The notes under the pieces were generated by a model. It saw nothing but the letters and a program-made list of their open reading frames with translations, was not told where the DNA came from and ran no database searches. Positions 1 through 7,006 of a DNA stretch of 45,647 nucleotides are shown piece by piece (the stretch's first letter is position 1; each line of letters starts with the position of its first letter). The stretch is taken from positions 1 through 45,647 of the forward strand of contig JADLDI010000041.1 of assembly GCA_020846745.1 (NCBI GenBank). The letters are read 5' to 3'. Made by a program: the position numbers and the translations under genes. This DNA comes from Bryobacterales bacterium (lineage in GTDB: Bacteria; Acidobacteriota; Terriglobia; Bryobacterales; Bryobacteraceae).

Positions 1-122
1 CCACCCGCACCGGGCAGAATCGCCGGGAACGACATTACCAACTACAGCACTCCCAACGCGTTCGTCCACATGTTCCCTTTGCGAGCTTGGCCGTCTTGGC
101 GAGCGATTTCCAGCGAACCCCG
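1..122. other. left edge, no gene recognised
   Basis: No frame on either strand gives a recognisable protein here. Frames stay open by chance in this GC-rich DNA, and any gene crossing the left edge cannot be identified. The stretch carries a degenerate nonamer repeat (positions 77-110) related to the one at 668-700. Confidence 0.5.
77..110. repeat. degenerate CTTTGCGAG nonamer array, copy 1
   Basis: Successive nonamers read CTTTGCGAG, CTTGGCCGT, CTTGGCGAG. A closely related run occurs at 668-700, on the other side of the MqsA-like gene. The two runs flank that gene in the same orientation. Function unknown. Confidence 0.6.
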
Positions 123-593
123 TCAGCCTAACCGCACCCGTTCGCGAGGGGACCGCTTGTCCACTGCACTTTGTACCGTGATCTTGTCATCCTTCCGCGC
201 CTCCAACTCAGCCACGTTGCGCCGCGCCCGCCCCACATCGGTCTTCACGCGGATCAACTCATCCATCGCATGGTCTTGCACCAACCCCAACTCCCAACGC
301 TTCACGCTCGCCACCCCAACGCACAAGTATTGTGCGAATGCCGCCTGGCTCATCCCCATCCGCTCCCGCGCCGCCTTCAACTCACCCCCCGTCAGTAACC
401 CTTTCTTCTCCCGGTAAGCATCCGCCGACAGCCTTTCATAGGTTGCGCTCTGTTCGTCCGTTAACGTCACGAATCCGCACCGGCTGCATACCGTCGCCTC
501 CATCCGAACGGCAACTTTCTCCCCGCGCACTTCCCCTTCAACATCCGTCACACGCCGCTTCATCTCCCCTGTCCCACATCGAAAACACTTCAC
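123..593 (-). CDS. MqsA-like zinc-finger/HTH antitoxin or regulator
   Basis: 156 residues with the two-part layout of MqsA/YgiT antitoxins. The N-terminal zinc ribbon has two CxxC pairs (C3/C6 and C36/C39). A C-terminal XRE-type HTH covers about residues 67-106 (a MSQAAFAQYL helix, then SVKRWE). MqsA proteins bind and neutralise an MqsR-type mRNA interferase and repress their own promoter. The start is GTG at 593, with GGGAGAA ending 7 nt upstream. No MqsR-like toxin lies beside it: the 380 nt upstream hold no plausible minus-strand ORF. It is therefore an orphan antitoxin, a free-standing regulator, or half of a module that lost its toxin. The C-terminal 40 residues are basic and helical. 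Confidence 0.8.
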   Translation of the reverse strand: MKCFRCGTGEMKRRVTDVEGEVRGEKVAVRMEATVCSRCGFVTLTDEQSATYERLSADAYREKKGLLTGGELKAARERMGMSQAAFAQYLCVGVASVKRWELGLVQDHAMDELIRVKTDVGRARRNVAELEARKDDKITVQSAVDKRSPRERVRLG

Positions 594-667
594 CTGCTCA
601 TTCTCCCTTCTGTGGCGCAGTTAAGCTTCTCCCCTCGCCCACCCGCCCAATCCGTCCTCCCAACGTC

Positions 668-700
668 CCCCTTTGCGAGCTTTGCGTCTCTGCGAGCTAT
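668..700. repeat. CTTTGCGAG nonamer array, copy 2
   Basis: Nonamers CTTTGCGAG, CTTTGCGTC and a shortened TCTGCGAG follow each other. This matches the array at 77-110. Similar CTTTGCG runs are, from memory, widespread in intergenic DNA of several environmental phyla; this was not checked here. Confidence 0.6.
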
Positions 701-875
701 ATCTTCCATACCGACCCTATTCGCCCATTTTTCGCCTGACCCGAAAAAGTTCATTCACAAACAATTGAAATTTATTTTTCCCCTCTTTTCAGCTACTTGC
801 AAAAATCAACAGGTCCGTTTCTCTGAAACAGTGCTCTAAACTCCAATCGGGTGGAGCGAACGGGCCCTGGTTGGG

Positions 876-909
876 GGTGCCCCGAGCGGGCGTAAGCGCG
901 GGTTGCCGG
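876..909. repeat. GGTGCCCCGAG repeat, intergenic copy
   Basis: The block begins GGTGCCCCGAG and ends GGGTTGCCGG. A second copy with the same ends lies at 1477-1506 inside the next gene. Between the ends sits a short imperfect dyad. Confidence 0.6.
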
Positions 910-972
910 TCCTGAATTCTGAATTCTCGCTTCTGACTTCTATCTGCTGACTTCTTGCTTCTGGAGTTCTTT
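910..972 (+). repeat. heptamer tandem array reaching the start codon
   Basis: Nine 7-mers run without a break: TCCTGAA, TTCTGAA, TTCTCGC, TTCTGAC, TTCTATC, TGCTGAC, TTCTTGC, TTCTGGA, GTTCTTT. The ATG at 973 follows directly. Related heptamers precede the genes at 1689 and 3258. The pattern resembles the heptameric STRR repeats known from filamentous cyanobacteria. Confidence 0.75.
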
Positions 973-1578
973 ATGACCGAAAAACAAATCGAAGCCTCGC
1001 GCCTCAACGGCGCCAAATCCCGCGGACCCGTCTCCATCGAGGGCCGCTCTATCTCCTCGCAGAATGCGACCACGCACGGCCTCAATGCCCGCCGCATCCT
1101 TCTTAAGAACGAATCGGTCGACGAGTTCAATGAGTTACTGCAATCCAACTACGCCCAGTTTCTCCCCCAAACCCCGCCCGAAATGCGTATCGTCGAGGAG
1201 TACTCCGTCGCCGAGTGGCGCGTCCGCCGCGCCTGGTCCCTCATCTCCGCCCTCGTCGATAACAACTCCGATAAGATGGCCGCCGATATCGACTCCGAAT
1301 ACGCCTCCATCGACGAAGTTACTCGAACCGCCCTGGCCCACGACTTCTCCCTCCCCAACACCCACTCCATCCGCGAACTCGAAAGCCACGTCGCCCGCTA
1401 CTCCCGCCAATGCGACCGCGCCCTCCGCCGCCTAAAAGACATGCGATCCCTAACCGCGCGCAAGGGCGCCCCCAACGGTGCCCCGAGTGTAAACGAGGGG
1501 TTACCGACCCCCGGCACCTCACCGGTCACCGCAGAAAAGCCCCCCTCCAATAAAAATACGGAAAACGAACCCGGCTAA
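973..1578 (+). CDS. SSQNA..HGL family protein, first gene of terminase cassette
   Basis: 201 residues. The N-terminus carries GPVSIEGRSISSQNATTHGL (residues 18-37). The protein encoded at 43751-44461 has the same motif with identical spacing, so the two are paralogues. The middle is helical and acidic (residues about 40-155) and the C-terminus is Pro/Gly-rich. No catalytic motif is visible. The ATG at 973 is chosen over an in-frame start at 955 because 955 lies inside the heptamer array. It is followed by a terminase ATPase and nuclease, so a small-subunit-like role is conceivable but unproven. The C-terminal segment encoded at 1477-1506 is a copy of the intergenic repeat at 876-909. The 3' end contains AAAACGAACCC just before TAA. 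Confidence 0.75.
   Translation: MTEKQIEASRLNGAKSRGPVSIEGRSISSQNATTHGLNARRILLKNESVDEFNELLQSNYAQFLPQTPPEMRIVEEYSVAEWRVRRAWSLISALVDNNSDKMAADIDSEYASIDEVTRTALAHDFSLPNTHSIRELESHVARYSRQCDRALRRLKDMRSLTARKGAPNGAPSVNEGLPTPGTSPVTAEKPPSNKNTENEPG
1477..1506. repeat. GGTGCCCCGAG repeat, copy inside a gene
   Basis: Starts GGTGCCCCGAG and ends GGGGTTACCG, matching 876-909. It is translated in frame near the C-terminus of the protein starting at 973, which suggests the repeat entered or extended the coding sequence. Confidence 0.55.
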
Positions 1579-1648
1579 CTTGTTGATAACTCGTAAAACC
1601 ACCCCCGCACCGCCGAACCGCCGCCGTACTGGTAACTGCCGCCCGGCT

Positions 1649-1676
1649 AGCTAACAGCTAACAGCTAACGGCTAAG
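1649..1676 (+). repeat. AGCTAAC heptamer array
   Basis: AGCTAAC three times, then GGCTAAG. It ends 12 nt before the ATG at 1689. It has the same period and position as the arrays at 910-972 and 3221-3248 but a different unit. Confidence 0.75.
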
Positions 1677-1688
1677 AGCTTTTCTGTC

Positions 1689-2252
1689 ATGAACATCTTT
1701 GTCGAAAACAATGGTCCGTACGTTTACAGATCGATCTTCCGAAAAATCCCGCGACTCCGGCAGCAGTCAGCCGCCGGGGACCATGCCGGCACTGATACAT
1801 GCCATGCGTGTGGCGCTCCGATCGACACTCACGGGTACTCCGCCGCCGCTTATACTCCCACCGAACCCGATTACCAGCCCGGACCCGAACCCGAGTTCGA
1901 ACCTGAAACCCAATCCCAGCCCAGTCCCGACCCTGATCCCAACCCCGAACCACAATGCGAACCAGAACCAGACCCAGCACGAGAACCGAAACCTCAGCAA
2001 CCAGCCGCTGACGCCGGCCAACAGCAGTTCGACGAACTGCCGCCACACAAACTGCACACCGCAGAATCAATCGCAGAACTCGACGCCACAACCTACGTTC
2101 CCGTTGCCCGCGTCCTCGAAATCTTTCAATACCTCTTCAAAACCGTCGACGACGCCCTTGTCCATCAACCATTCCTCGTTTCCCGCATCAGCCGTGCCTT
2201 CGCCGAAGGCCTCGCCGCCGCCGCCGGCCCACAACCCGAATGCTCTGGCTGA
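1689..2252 (+). CDS. acidic Cys/Pro-rich protein of terminase cassette
   Basis: 187 residues, family not recognised. It has a CxxC (C38/C41) near the N-terminus, then a low-complexity stretch rich in Glu-Pro and Asp-Pro (about residues 57-105), then a well-behaved helical C-terminus (about 115-185). Codons in the last 50 residues end mostly in C, as in the neighbouring real genes, so this frame is the coding one up to 2252. The competing frame-1 ORF over the same DNA is Ser/Pro/Asn-rich noise. The start is ATG at 1689, just after a heptamer array. The stop overlaps the likely start of the terminase ATPase gene, which suggests coupled translation. Its role is unknown. Confidence 0.65.
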   Translation: MNIFVENNGPYVYRSIFRKIPRLRQQSAAGDHAGTDTCHACGAPIDTHGYSAAAYTPTEPDYQPGPEPEFEPETQSQPSPDPDPNPEPQCEPEPDPAREPKPQQPAADAGQQQFDELPPHKLHTAESIAELDATTYVPVARVLEIFQYLFKTVDDALVHQPFLVSRISRAFAEGLAAAAGPQPECSG

Positions 2253-3054
2253 TCCCGTCGAATTCGCCATCCGCCGCCTGCACTTCACACCTGACCCCGA
2301 GCAAGCGCGCATCCTCCGCGCCATCGTCCCGCGCGGCATCCTCAATTGCTCCCGTCAGTGGGGTAAGTCCACCATTACTGCCCTCAAGGCCGTTCACCGC
2401 GCGTACTTACAACCCAAGGCGCTCATCTTAGTCGTATCTCCCAGCGCCCGCCAATCCGCACTCTTCATCGAGCGCGCCGCCGCCTTCCTCCTCGAATTAG
2501 GCATCAAGCGCCGCGGCGACACCCATCACAGCTTGTGCCTCCAACTCCCCAACGGCTCCCGTATCATCGGCATCCCTGCGGTCGATGCCACCATTCGCGG
2601 CTTCTCCTCCGTCTCGCTCCTCATCATCGACGAAGCCTCCCGCGTACCCGATAACATCTACCACACCGTCCGCCCCATGCTCGCCACCACCGGCGCGACA
2701 GTTACTCACCCCGCTTTCCCCGCCACACCCGAACTCTGGCTCATCTCCACCCCCTACGGCTGCCGCGGTTTCTTCCACGAAGAGTGGCATCGCTCCGACT
2801 CCGGCAACCCCAAAATCGATTGGCAGCGCTTCTCCATCTCCGCCGATAAGTGCCCCCGCATCTCGCCAACCTTCCTTCAAGAAGAACGAAACCGCCTCCC
2901 CCAGCCCCGCTTCGAACAGGAATACTTCTGCCAGTTCATCCGCGAAGGTACTAACTCCCTGTTCCGCTGGAAAGAACTCCAAGCCGCCTTAGACCCTAAC
3001 ATCCAACCCCTCTTCCCCACCTGGAGCTTCACCAAATGGCTACACCGCTACTGA
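2245..3054 (+). CDS. phage-type terminase large subunit, ATPase domain only
   Basis: About 269 residues of terminase ATPase. Walker A is NCSRQWGKST (residues 34-43), Walker B is LLIIDEAS, and the coupling motif WLISTPYG and a QEYFCQF segment follow in the usual order. Such enzymes power DNA packaging into capsids. The nuclease domain is absent here and encoded separately at 3258. The frame stays open upstream to 1699, but that part is low-complexity shadow of the previous gene. The likely start is a CTG at 2245 or GTG at 2194, translated by coupling; no ATG is near, so the start is uncertain. No portal, capsid or tail genes are adjacent, so a domesticated or non-packaging role is possible. 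Confidence 0.8.
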   Translation: MADPVEFAIRRLHFTPDPEQARILRAIVPRGILNCSRQWGKSTITALKAVHRAYLQPKALILVVSPSARQSALFIERAAAFLLELGIKRRGDTHHSLCLQLPNGSRIIGIPAVDATIRGFSSVSLLIIDEASRVPDNIYHTVRPMLATTGATVTHPAFPATPELWLISTPYGCRGFFHEEWHRSDSGNPKIDWQRFSISADKCPRISPTFLQEERNRLPQPRFEQEYFCQFIREGTNSLFRWKELQAALDPNIQPLFPTWSFTKWLHRY

Positions 3055-3220
3055 CCTTCGACGTGGCGCACGCGCCTACGCGTGCCGTGTCCACACTCCT
3101 GTGGACACCCGTCCCGCCGCCGATCGCCCAATCTCAAGCGCCCGCAATTACACACGACGCCCGTACATGCCCGCAACCGAGCCGCGCCCGCAAGGAAGCG
3201 GTGTTCGAAAACTCCAGCCT

Positions 3221-3248
3221 AGCTGATGGCTGATCGCTGACCCCTGAG
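3221..3248 (+). repeat. NGCTGAN heptamer array between terminase halves
   Basis: AGCTGAT, GGCTGAT, CGCTGAC, CCCTGAG, then AGTTCTTTT and the ATG at 3258. The tail GAGTTCTTT(T)ATG is also seen before the ATG at 973. The array sits exactly in the gap that separates the two terminase domains. Confidence 0.75.
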
Positions 3249-3257
3249 AGTTCTTTT

Positions 3258-3929
3258 ATGCAAACTATCTCGAAACAACAGTACTATCTCGGTGCCGACC
3301 TCGGCCGCGAACGCGACTACTCCGCGCTCTGCCTCATCGATGCCCATCTCCTCACCAAGGACGAACGCGATCCGTGCACCTTTAACTGGATCACCGAATG
3401 GCGCTTCCACGTCGTCCACCTCGAACGCATCCCGCTTGGTAACTCCTATGTCGACGTTGCTTCCTATATCAGCGACTTACTCCACCAATACCCGCTCGCC
3501 CGTAACTCCCATCTCGTCTTCGATGCCACCGGTGGCGGACTCACCTTCTACGACCTCCTCCGCACCAAAATCATCCCCGCCAAACTCCGCGCCGTCACTT
3601 TCACCGGTACCGGCGACCCCCGCCAGGACGGCGACCGCTGGTGGATCCCCAAGTCCCTTCTGCTCGCTCACCTCCACACCCTGTTCGCCACCGGCCACCT
3701 GCATATCTCGAGCCACCTGCCTCTGGCCGACCGCCTGCTCGGTGAACTCAGCTCGCTCCAACTCCGCTTCACCTCCTCCGGCCACGACACCTACGAACCC
3801 GACTCCTCCTCCAAACACGACGATCTCGCCATGGCCACCGCCCTCGCCGCCTTCTTCCCCGTCCACTCCAACTCCTCCATCTTCCCCCGCCTCAAAGGCT
3901 TTCACCCCAATCTCGGGCCAAGCCCATGA
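3258..3929 (+). CDS. terminase large subunit, RNase H-like nuclease domain
   Basis: 223 residues matching the C-terminal nuclease of large terminases. It has YYLGADLGRERDYSAL (D14), LVFDATGGG (D89) and SKHDDLAMATALA (D188/D189), the acidic metal-binding set of the RNase H-like fold. In phage terminases this domain cuts concatemeric DNA and follows the ATPase in one chain. Here it begins anew with ATG at 3258, in a different frame and 203 nt after the ATPase stop. All acidic residues are kept, so the nuclease looks functional and the split looks maintained rather than recently broken. Whether the two products assemble is inference. Confidence 0.8.
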   Translation: MQTISKQQYYLGADLGRERDYSALCLIDAHLLTKDERDPCTFNWITEWRFHVVHLERIPLGNSYVDVASYISDLLHQYPLARNSHLVFDATGGGLTFYDLLRTKIIPAKLRAVTFTGTGDPRQDGDRWWIPKSLLLAHLHTLFATGHLHISSHLPLADRLLGELSSLQLRFTSSGHDTYEPDSSSKHDDLAMATALAAFFPVHSNSSIFPRLKGFHPNLGPSP

Positions 3930-3939
3930 ACCGGAAGCG

Positions 3940-4428
3940 CTACCCTTCCGCGGAGCCTAGGGCGGTCAACGCTTCGCCGCTCAGGCGGTATTTGGACCAC
4001 CCTGTCATGGGCCGGGCGCCGAGTGATTCGTAGAAGTTGATGGCGGGTTGGTTCCAGTCGAGTACACCCCATTCGATCCGGCCGTAACCGCGTTGGTGGG
4101 CGATCGCGGCTAAGTGACGGAGCAAGGCCAGGCCGATGCCGCGGCCGCGGTATTCAGGCCTTACAAATAGGTCTTCGAGATAAAGGCCGGGTTGGGCGAG
4201 GAACGTGGAGTAGGTCCGGAAGAAGACGGCGAAACCGGCACAGGTGCCGCCATCGCAGGCGAGGATCGTTTCGGCGGACGGGTCGGGACCGAAGAGGGTT
4301 TGGCGGACGCGGTCTTCGGTGGCCTCGACCTCATCGAGCAGGCGCTCGTATTCGGCAAGGCCCTTGATCATCTCAAGGACAAGACTTGTGTCGGCTGCGG
4401 TGGCCGGCCGGATCTCGATCGTTGGCAT
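3940..4428 (-). CDS. GNAT family N-acetyltransferase
   Basis: 162 residues spanning a full GNAT fold. It starts IEIRPATAADTSLVLEMI and has the acetyl-CoA loop EDLFVRPEYRGRGIGLALL (about residues 85-103), then WNQPAINFYESLGA near the C-terminus. The YLEDLFV form resembles the spermidine/thialysine acetyltransferase (SSAT-like) branch, but the substrate cannot be fixed from sequence. The start may be ATG at 4428 or GTG at 4437; neither has a clear ribosome site. It is convergent with the terminase nuclease, whose stop lies 10 nt away. Confidence 0.88.
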   Translation of the reverse strand: MPTIEIRPATAADTSLVLEMIKGLAEYERLLDEVEATEDRVRQTLFGPDPSAETILACDGGTCAGFAVFFRTYSTFLAQPGLYLEDLFVRPEYRGRGIGLALLRHLAAIAHQRGYGRIEWGVLDWNQPAINFYESLGARPMTGWSKYRLSGEALTALGSAEG

Positions 4429-4521
4429 GTTCTGCACACAATCTTACGGCCTTGGCATGGCAGGTATGAAACGTCTGCTGAAAGAAAAGCACTACGTGCC
4501 ATCGGTTCAAGAGGAGGCTCG

Positions 4522-4944
4522 ATGATGACTATCCGGAAAATCGGCACAGCTCTGCTGGCCGCTTTGGCGTTTGCTCCTGTCTACGACTCTGCTGAAGCCA
4601 GCACGGTCGCCGGCCAGTGGTATTTCGGAAACTGGGCATGCCGGATCGATGGCCGGCCGGCGAAGATGCGGTGGCGCGTGGTGGACGATCCGCAAACCAC
4701 GTGTTCGGGTGGCGTGTGCACCAGCACGTCGGGCGTGAAAGTGGTCGGCCATTTCAGCGATAACGGCGGACCCTGGGTTCCGCTGAAGGCCACCGCGTCG
4801 GGTTCTACCACCTTGTCGATCCGGTACATGGGCGCGCAGCAGGACAACTGGTTCCTGCGGTACAACGCGAATACGCGATCGGCGGCGGGGTGGACGACGT
4901 GGCAGGGCCGGCGTTTTCCGCTGTCGTGTGCGGACCGCCGCTAG
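4522..4944 (+). CDS. small secreted protein, DUF6006-like
   Basis: 140 residues. An N-terminal signal peptide (TALLAALAFAPVYDSAEA) is followed by a compact domain with GQWYFGNWACRIDGRPAKMR, a Cys pair TTCSGGVCTS, and a C-terminal FPLSCADRR. The pattern resembles the uncharacterised DUF6006 family (recalled, not searched). A strong AGGAGG at 4512-4517 precedes two in-frame ATGs (4522, 4525); the second has the better spacing. It is probably periplasmic or exported and possibly disulfide-bonded. Function unknown. The frame is open further upstream, but that part is antisense shadow of the acetyltransferase gene. Confidence 0.75.
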   Translation: MMTIRKIGTALLAALAFAPVYDSAEASTVAGQWYFGNWACRIDGRPAKMRWRVVDDPQTTCSGGVCTSTSGVKVVGHFSDNGGPWVPLKATASGSTTLSIRYMGAQQDNWFLRYNANTRSAAGWTTWQGRRFPLSCADRR

Positions 4945-5103
4945 GCGGACAGGAGGCGCAGCACGATGCGCGAAATCGGGCCGTGGAAGCAGTTCAGGAG
5001 ACTGCCGGTCCCGTAGGCCGCAGCGAGATGGCGAGTACCATCGGTACTGGAGCGGCACCCCTAATATGGATGTACTACGATAAGGTGTCCGAAGGGAAGA
5101 TAG

Positions 5104-6165
5104 GTGACGTTCGGCCATAAAAATGTGATTGTTACCGGTGGTCTCGGCTTCATCGGTTCCAATCTGGCCATTCGGCTCGTCGAGTTGGGCGCGCGGGTGA
5201 CGATTGTCGATTCAATGGTGGAGGGCTGCGGCAGCAATCCCTACAACATCGCGCCGATCGCCGATCGTGTCGAGGTGCTGGAGTGTTCGATCGGCGACAC
5301 GGCGCAGTTGACGGCCGTTCTGCGCTCTTGCGATTTGGTCTTCAATCTTGCCGGCGAGGTCAGCCATTCGCATTCAATGCTGTTTCCGGAGCGCGATCTG
5401 GAGATTAATACGCTGGCGCAGCTTCGCTTTGTTCAGGCATGCGCGGAGCACAATCCGGGCGTCCGCATTCTCTACGCCGGCACACGGCAGGTGTATGGAG
5501 TTCCGGCATACTTGCCGGTGGACGAGAAGCACCCGGTGAATCCGGTGGACTTCAATGGAGTGCACAAATACGCGGCGACGCAGTATCACCTCATGCTGTC
5601 GCGCACAGGGCACGTGGATGCCGTGGTGATCCGGCTGACGAACGTCTACGGACCGCGCATGGCGATCAACATCCCGTGCCAGGGCTTCCTCTCCACCTTC
5701 GTGCGGATGTCGCTGACGAAGCAGCGCCTCGACATCTTCGGCCACGGGCAGCAGTTACGCGATCCTGCTTATATCGACGACGTTGTGGCGGCGATGATCC
5801 TGGTGGCAGCCGAACCGAAATTGCGGTCGCGCTCTTACAACGTGGGCGGACCGGAAGCGCTGTCGTTGGCTGAAATCGCCCGGGAGAGCGCCTGGGCTGC
5901 TGGCGCACCCGACCCGGTATTTCGCGAATTTCCGGCCGACCGCAAAGCGATCGATATCGGCAGCTACCACACCGATTCGGGTCTGATCGCCAACCAACTC
6001 GGCTGGAATCCGCAAATACGGTATGCCGAAGGCTTCGCCCGCACATTGGCCTACTATGAAAAAGCGATGCCGCAATACCTGAACCCGAACGATCCGAACC
6101 CTGCCTGCAACCTGCTCCACTGTACGAAGAGCAAGCTGGCGCCGCCGGAACCGGTAGCTCGTTAA
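5104..6165 (+). CDS. extended SDR sugar-nucleotide epimerase/dehydratase
   Basis: 353 residues of the NAD-dependent epimerase/dehydratase family. The Rossmann motif is TGGLGFIGSN (about residues 11-20), an acidic residue ends strand 2 (TIVDSM), NLAGEVSH follows, and the C-terminal part has RDPAYIDDVV and YNVGG. At the catalytic YxxxK position the sequence is FNGVHKYAA, so Asn stands where Tyr is expected while Lys is kept. Such NGxxK variants occur in some nucleotide-sugar enzymes (recalled), so this may be a distinct chemistry rather than a defect. Start GTG at 5104 with GAAGGGA upstream. The methyltransferase gene begins 13 nt after its stop, suggesting an operon for cell-surface glycan or a secondary metabolite. 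Confidence 0.85.
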   Translation: MTFGHKNVIVTGGLGFIGSNLAIRLVELGARVTIVDSMVEGCGSNPYNIAPIADRVEVLECSIGDTAQLTAVLRSCDLVFNLAGEVSHSHSMLFPERDLEINTLAQLRFVQACAEHNPGVRILYAGTRQVYGVPAYLPVDEKHPVNPVDFNGVHKYAATQYHLMLSRTGHVDAVVIRLTNVYGPRMAINIPCQGFLSTFVRMSLTKQRLDIFGHGQQLRDPAYIDDVVAAMILVAAEPKLRSRSYNVGGPEALSLAEIARESAWAAGAPDPVFREFPADRKAIDIGSYHTDSGLIANQLGWNPQIRYAEGFARTLAYYEKAMPQYLNPNDPNPACNLLHCTKSKLAPPEPVAR

Positions 6166-6178
6166 CGCGGCATCCGAA

Positions 6179-6922
6179 ATGATGAACCCGGAAGAGTTCG
6201 CGAACATCGCGAACTCAGAGGAGCGCTTCTGGTGGTATCGCGGCATGCGGCACATCATGTTCCGGCTGCTCGATCCAATCGCCGCACGATATGAGAACGT
6301 GCTCGAGGCGGGCTGCGGGACCGGGTACTTCTCGAGAGTCCTTGAACAGCGGTACGGCTGGCGGATGTTCCCGCTGGACTTAGGCTACGAAGGGCTGGAG
6401 TACGCCCGCCGTTATGGATTGCGCCGATTGACGCAGGGCGACATACAGGCGCTGCCCTACAGGGCCGGCAGCTTTGATGCCCTCCTGTCGATGGACGTCG
6501 TTGTGCACATACCGCGGGGTGAGGAACGGCGGCCGTTCCGGGAGTTTCATCGTGTACTGCGGCCTGGCGGGCTGTTGGCAGTGCGCGTGGCGGCGCTGGA
6601 TGTTCTAAAGTCGCGTCACTCCGAATTCGTCCGCGAGCGGCAGCGGTTCACACGCGGCCGCCTGCGCCAGGCTGTTGAGGCTGCGGACTTTCGGGTTATT
6701 CGCTGTACGTACGCGAATTCGCTGCTGATGCCGGTATCGCTCGTCAAGTTCCGGCTTTGGGAGCCGCTGACCAGCCGAGCGCCATCGAGCGGCGTTCAGC
6801 CCCTGCCGCCATGGCTGGATCAGGCTCTGGGGCTGCCGTTGACAATCGAGGCGGCGGCGATTGGGGCGGGTGTCGATTTTCCCGTGGGACAGTCGTTGAT
6901 TGTGTTGGCGGAGCGGAGGTGA
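6179..6922 (+). CDS. class I SAM-dependent methyltransferase
   Basis: 247 residues. Motif I is VLEAGCGTGYFSRVL (about residues 41-55), followed by FPLDLGYEGLEYAR, GDIQALPY, the motif-IV-like ALLSMDVVVHIP and the VLRPGGLLAVRVAA loop, all typical of methyltransferase domain 11/25 proteins. The N-terminal RFWWYRGMRHIMF segment is common in methyltransferases linked to glycan or lipid loci. The substrate is unknown. Tandem ATGs at 6179 and 6182 lack a good ribosome site. It is probably co-transcribed with the SDR gene upstream. Confidence 0.85.
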   Translation: MMNPEEFANIANSEERFWWYRGMRHIMFRLLDPIAARYENVLEAGCGTGYFSRVLEQRYGWRMFPLDLGYEGLEYARRYGLRRLTQGDIQALPYRAGSFDALLSMDVVVHIPRGEERRPFREFHRVLRPGGLLAVRVAALDVLKSRHSEFVRERQRFTRGRLRQAVEAADFRVIRCTYANSLLMPVSLVKFRLWEPLTSRAPSSGVQPLPPWLDQALGLPLTIEAAAIGAGVDFPVGQSLIVLAERR

Positions 6923-6955
6923 GGTGAGGCGAGGCGAGGTGATCTGATCTGATTC
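6916..6955 (+). repeat. pentamer tandem array
   Basis: Eight pentamers in a row: GAGGT, GAGGT, GAGGC, GAGGC, GAGGT, GATCT, GATCT, GATTC. The array overlaps the methyltransferase stop codon (6920-6922) and lies ahead of the TIR/STAND pair, so it marks the left boundary of that module. Confidence 0.75.
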
Positions 6956-6988
6956 AAAGTGTAACGCGCATTCCAGTTCGCGCACTAA

Positions 6989-6994
6989 TATAAT
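6989..6994 (+). promoter_or_regulatory. TATAAT -10 box of the TIR/STAND pair
   Basis: A perfect TATAAT lies 12 nt before the ATG at 7007, with no recognisable -35 hexamer. Transcription from it would start about 6 nt before the ATG, giving a nearly leaderless mRNA without a Shine-Dalgarno site. Confidence 0.5.
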
Positions 6995-7006
6995 CAACCG
7001 TGAGCG

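Larger units (their letters stand above)
594..972. other. 379-nt intergenic region, divergent promoters and repeats
   Basis: This gap separates the minus-strand MqsA-like gene from the plus-strand cassette. From left to right it has a nonamer array (668-700), an AT-rich patch (about 735-790) that could hold promoters for both directions, a small dyad GTTTC-tct-GAAAC (817-829), a GC-rich repeat (876-909) and a heptamer array (910-972). No ORF here looks coding. Confidence 0.6.

Noticed and set aside
1699..2244. N-terminal extension of the terminase ATPase frame
   Set aside because: Low-complexity Ser/Pro/Asn sequence in the shadow of the 1689-2252 gene, whose codons show the C-ending bias of real genes.
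910..3248. heptamer arrays as a CRISPR array
   Set aside because: Units are 7 nt, contiguous and without spacers; no cas genes present.
973..3929. complete prophage
   Set aside because: Only terminase parts are present; no integrase, portal, capsid, tail or lysis genes and no attachment sites seen.
4192..4521. upstream extension of the small secreted protein frame
   Set aside because: Antisense to the acetyltransferase; the strong AGGAGG and signal peptide fix the start at 4522/4525.
4945..5103. possible small RNA or tRNA in the gap
   Set aside because: No cloverleaf or conserved RNA motif could be built; only a promoter-like TACGAT and an SD site for the SDR gene are visible.
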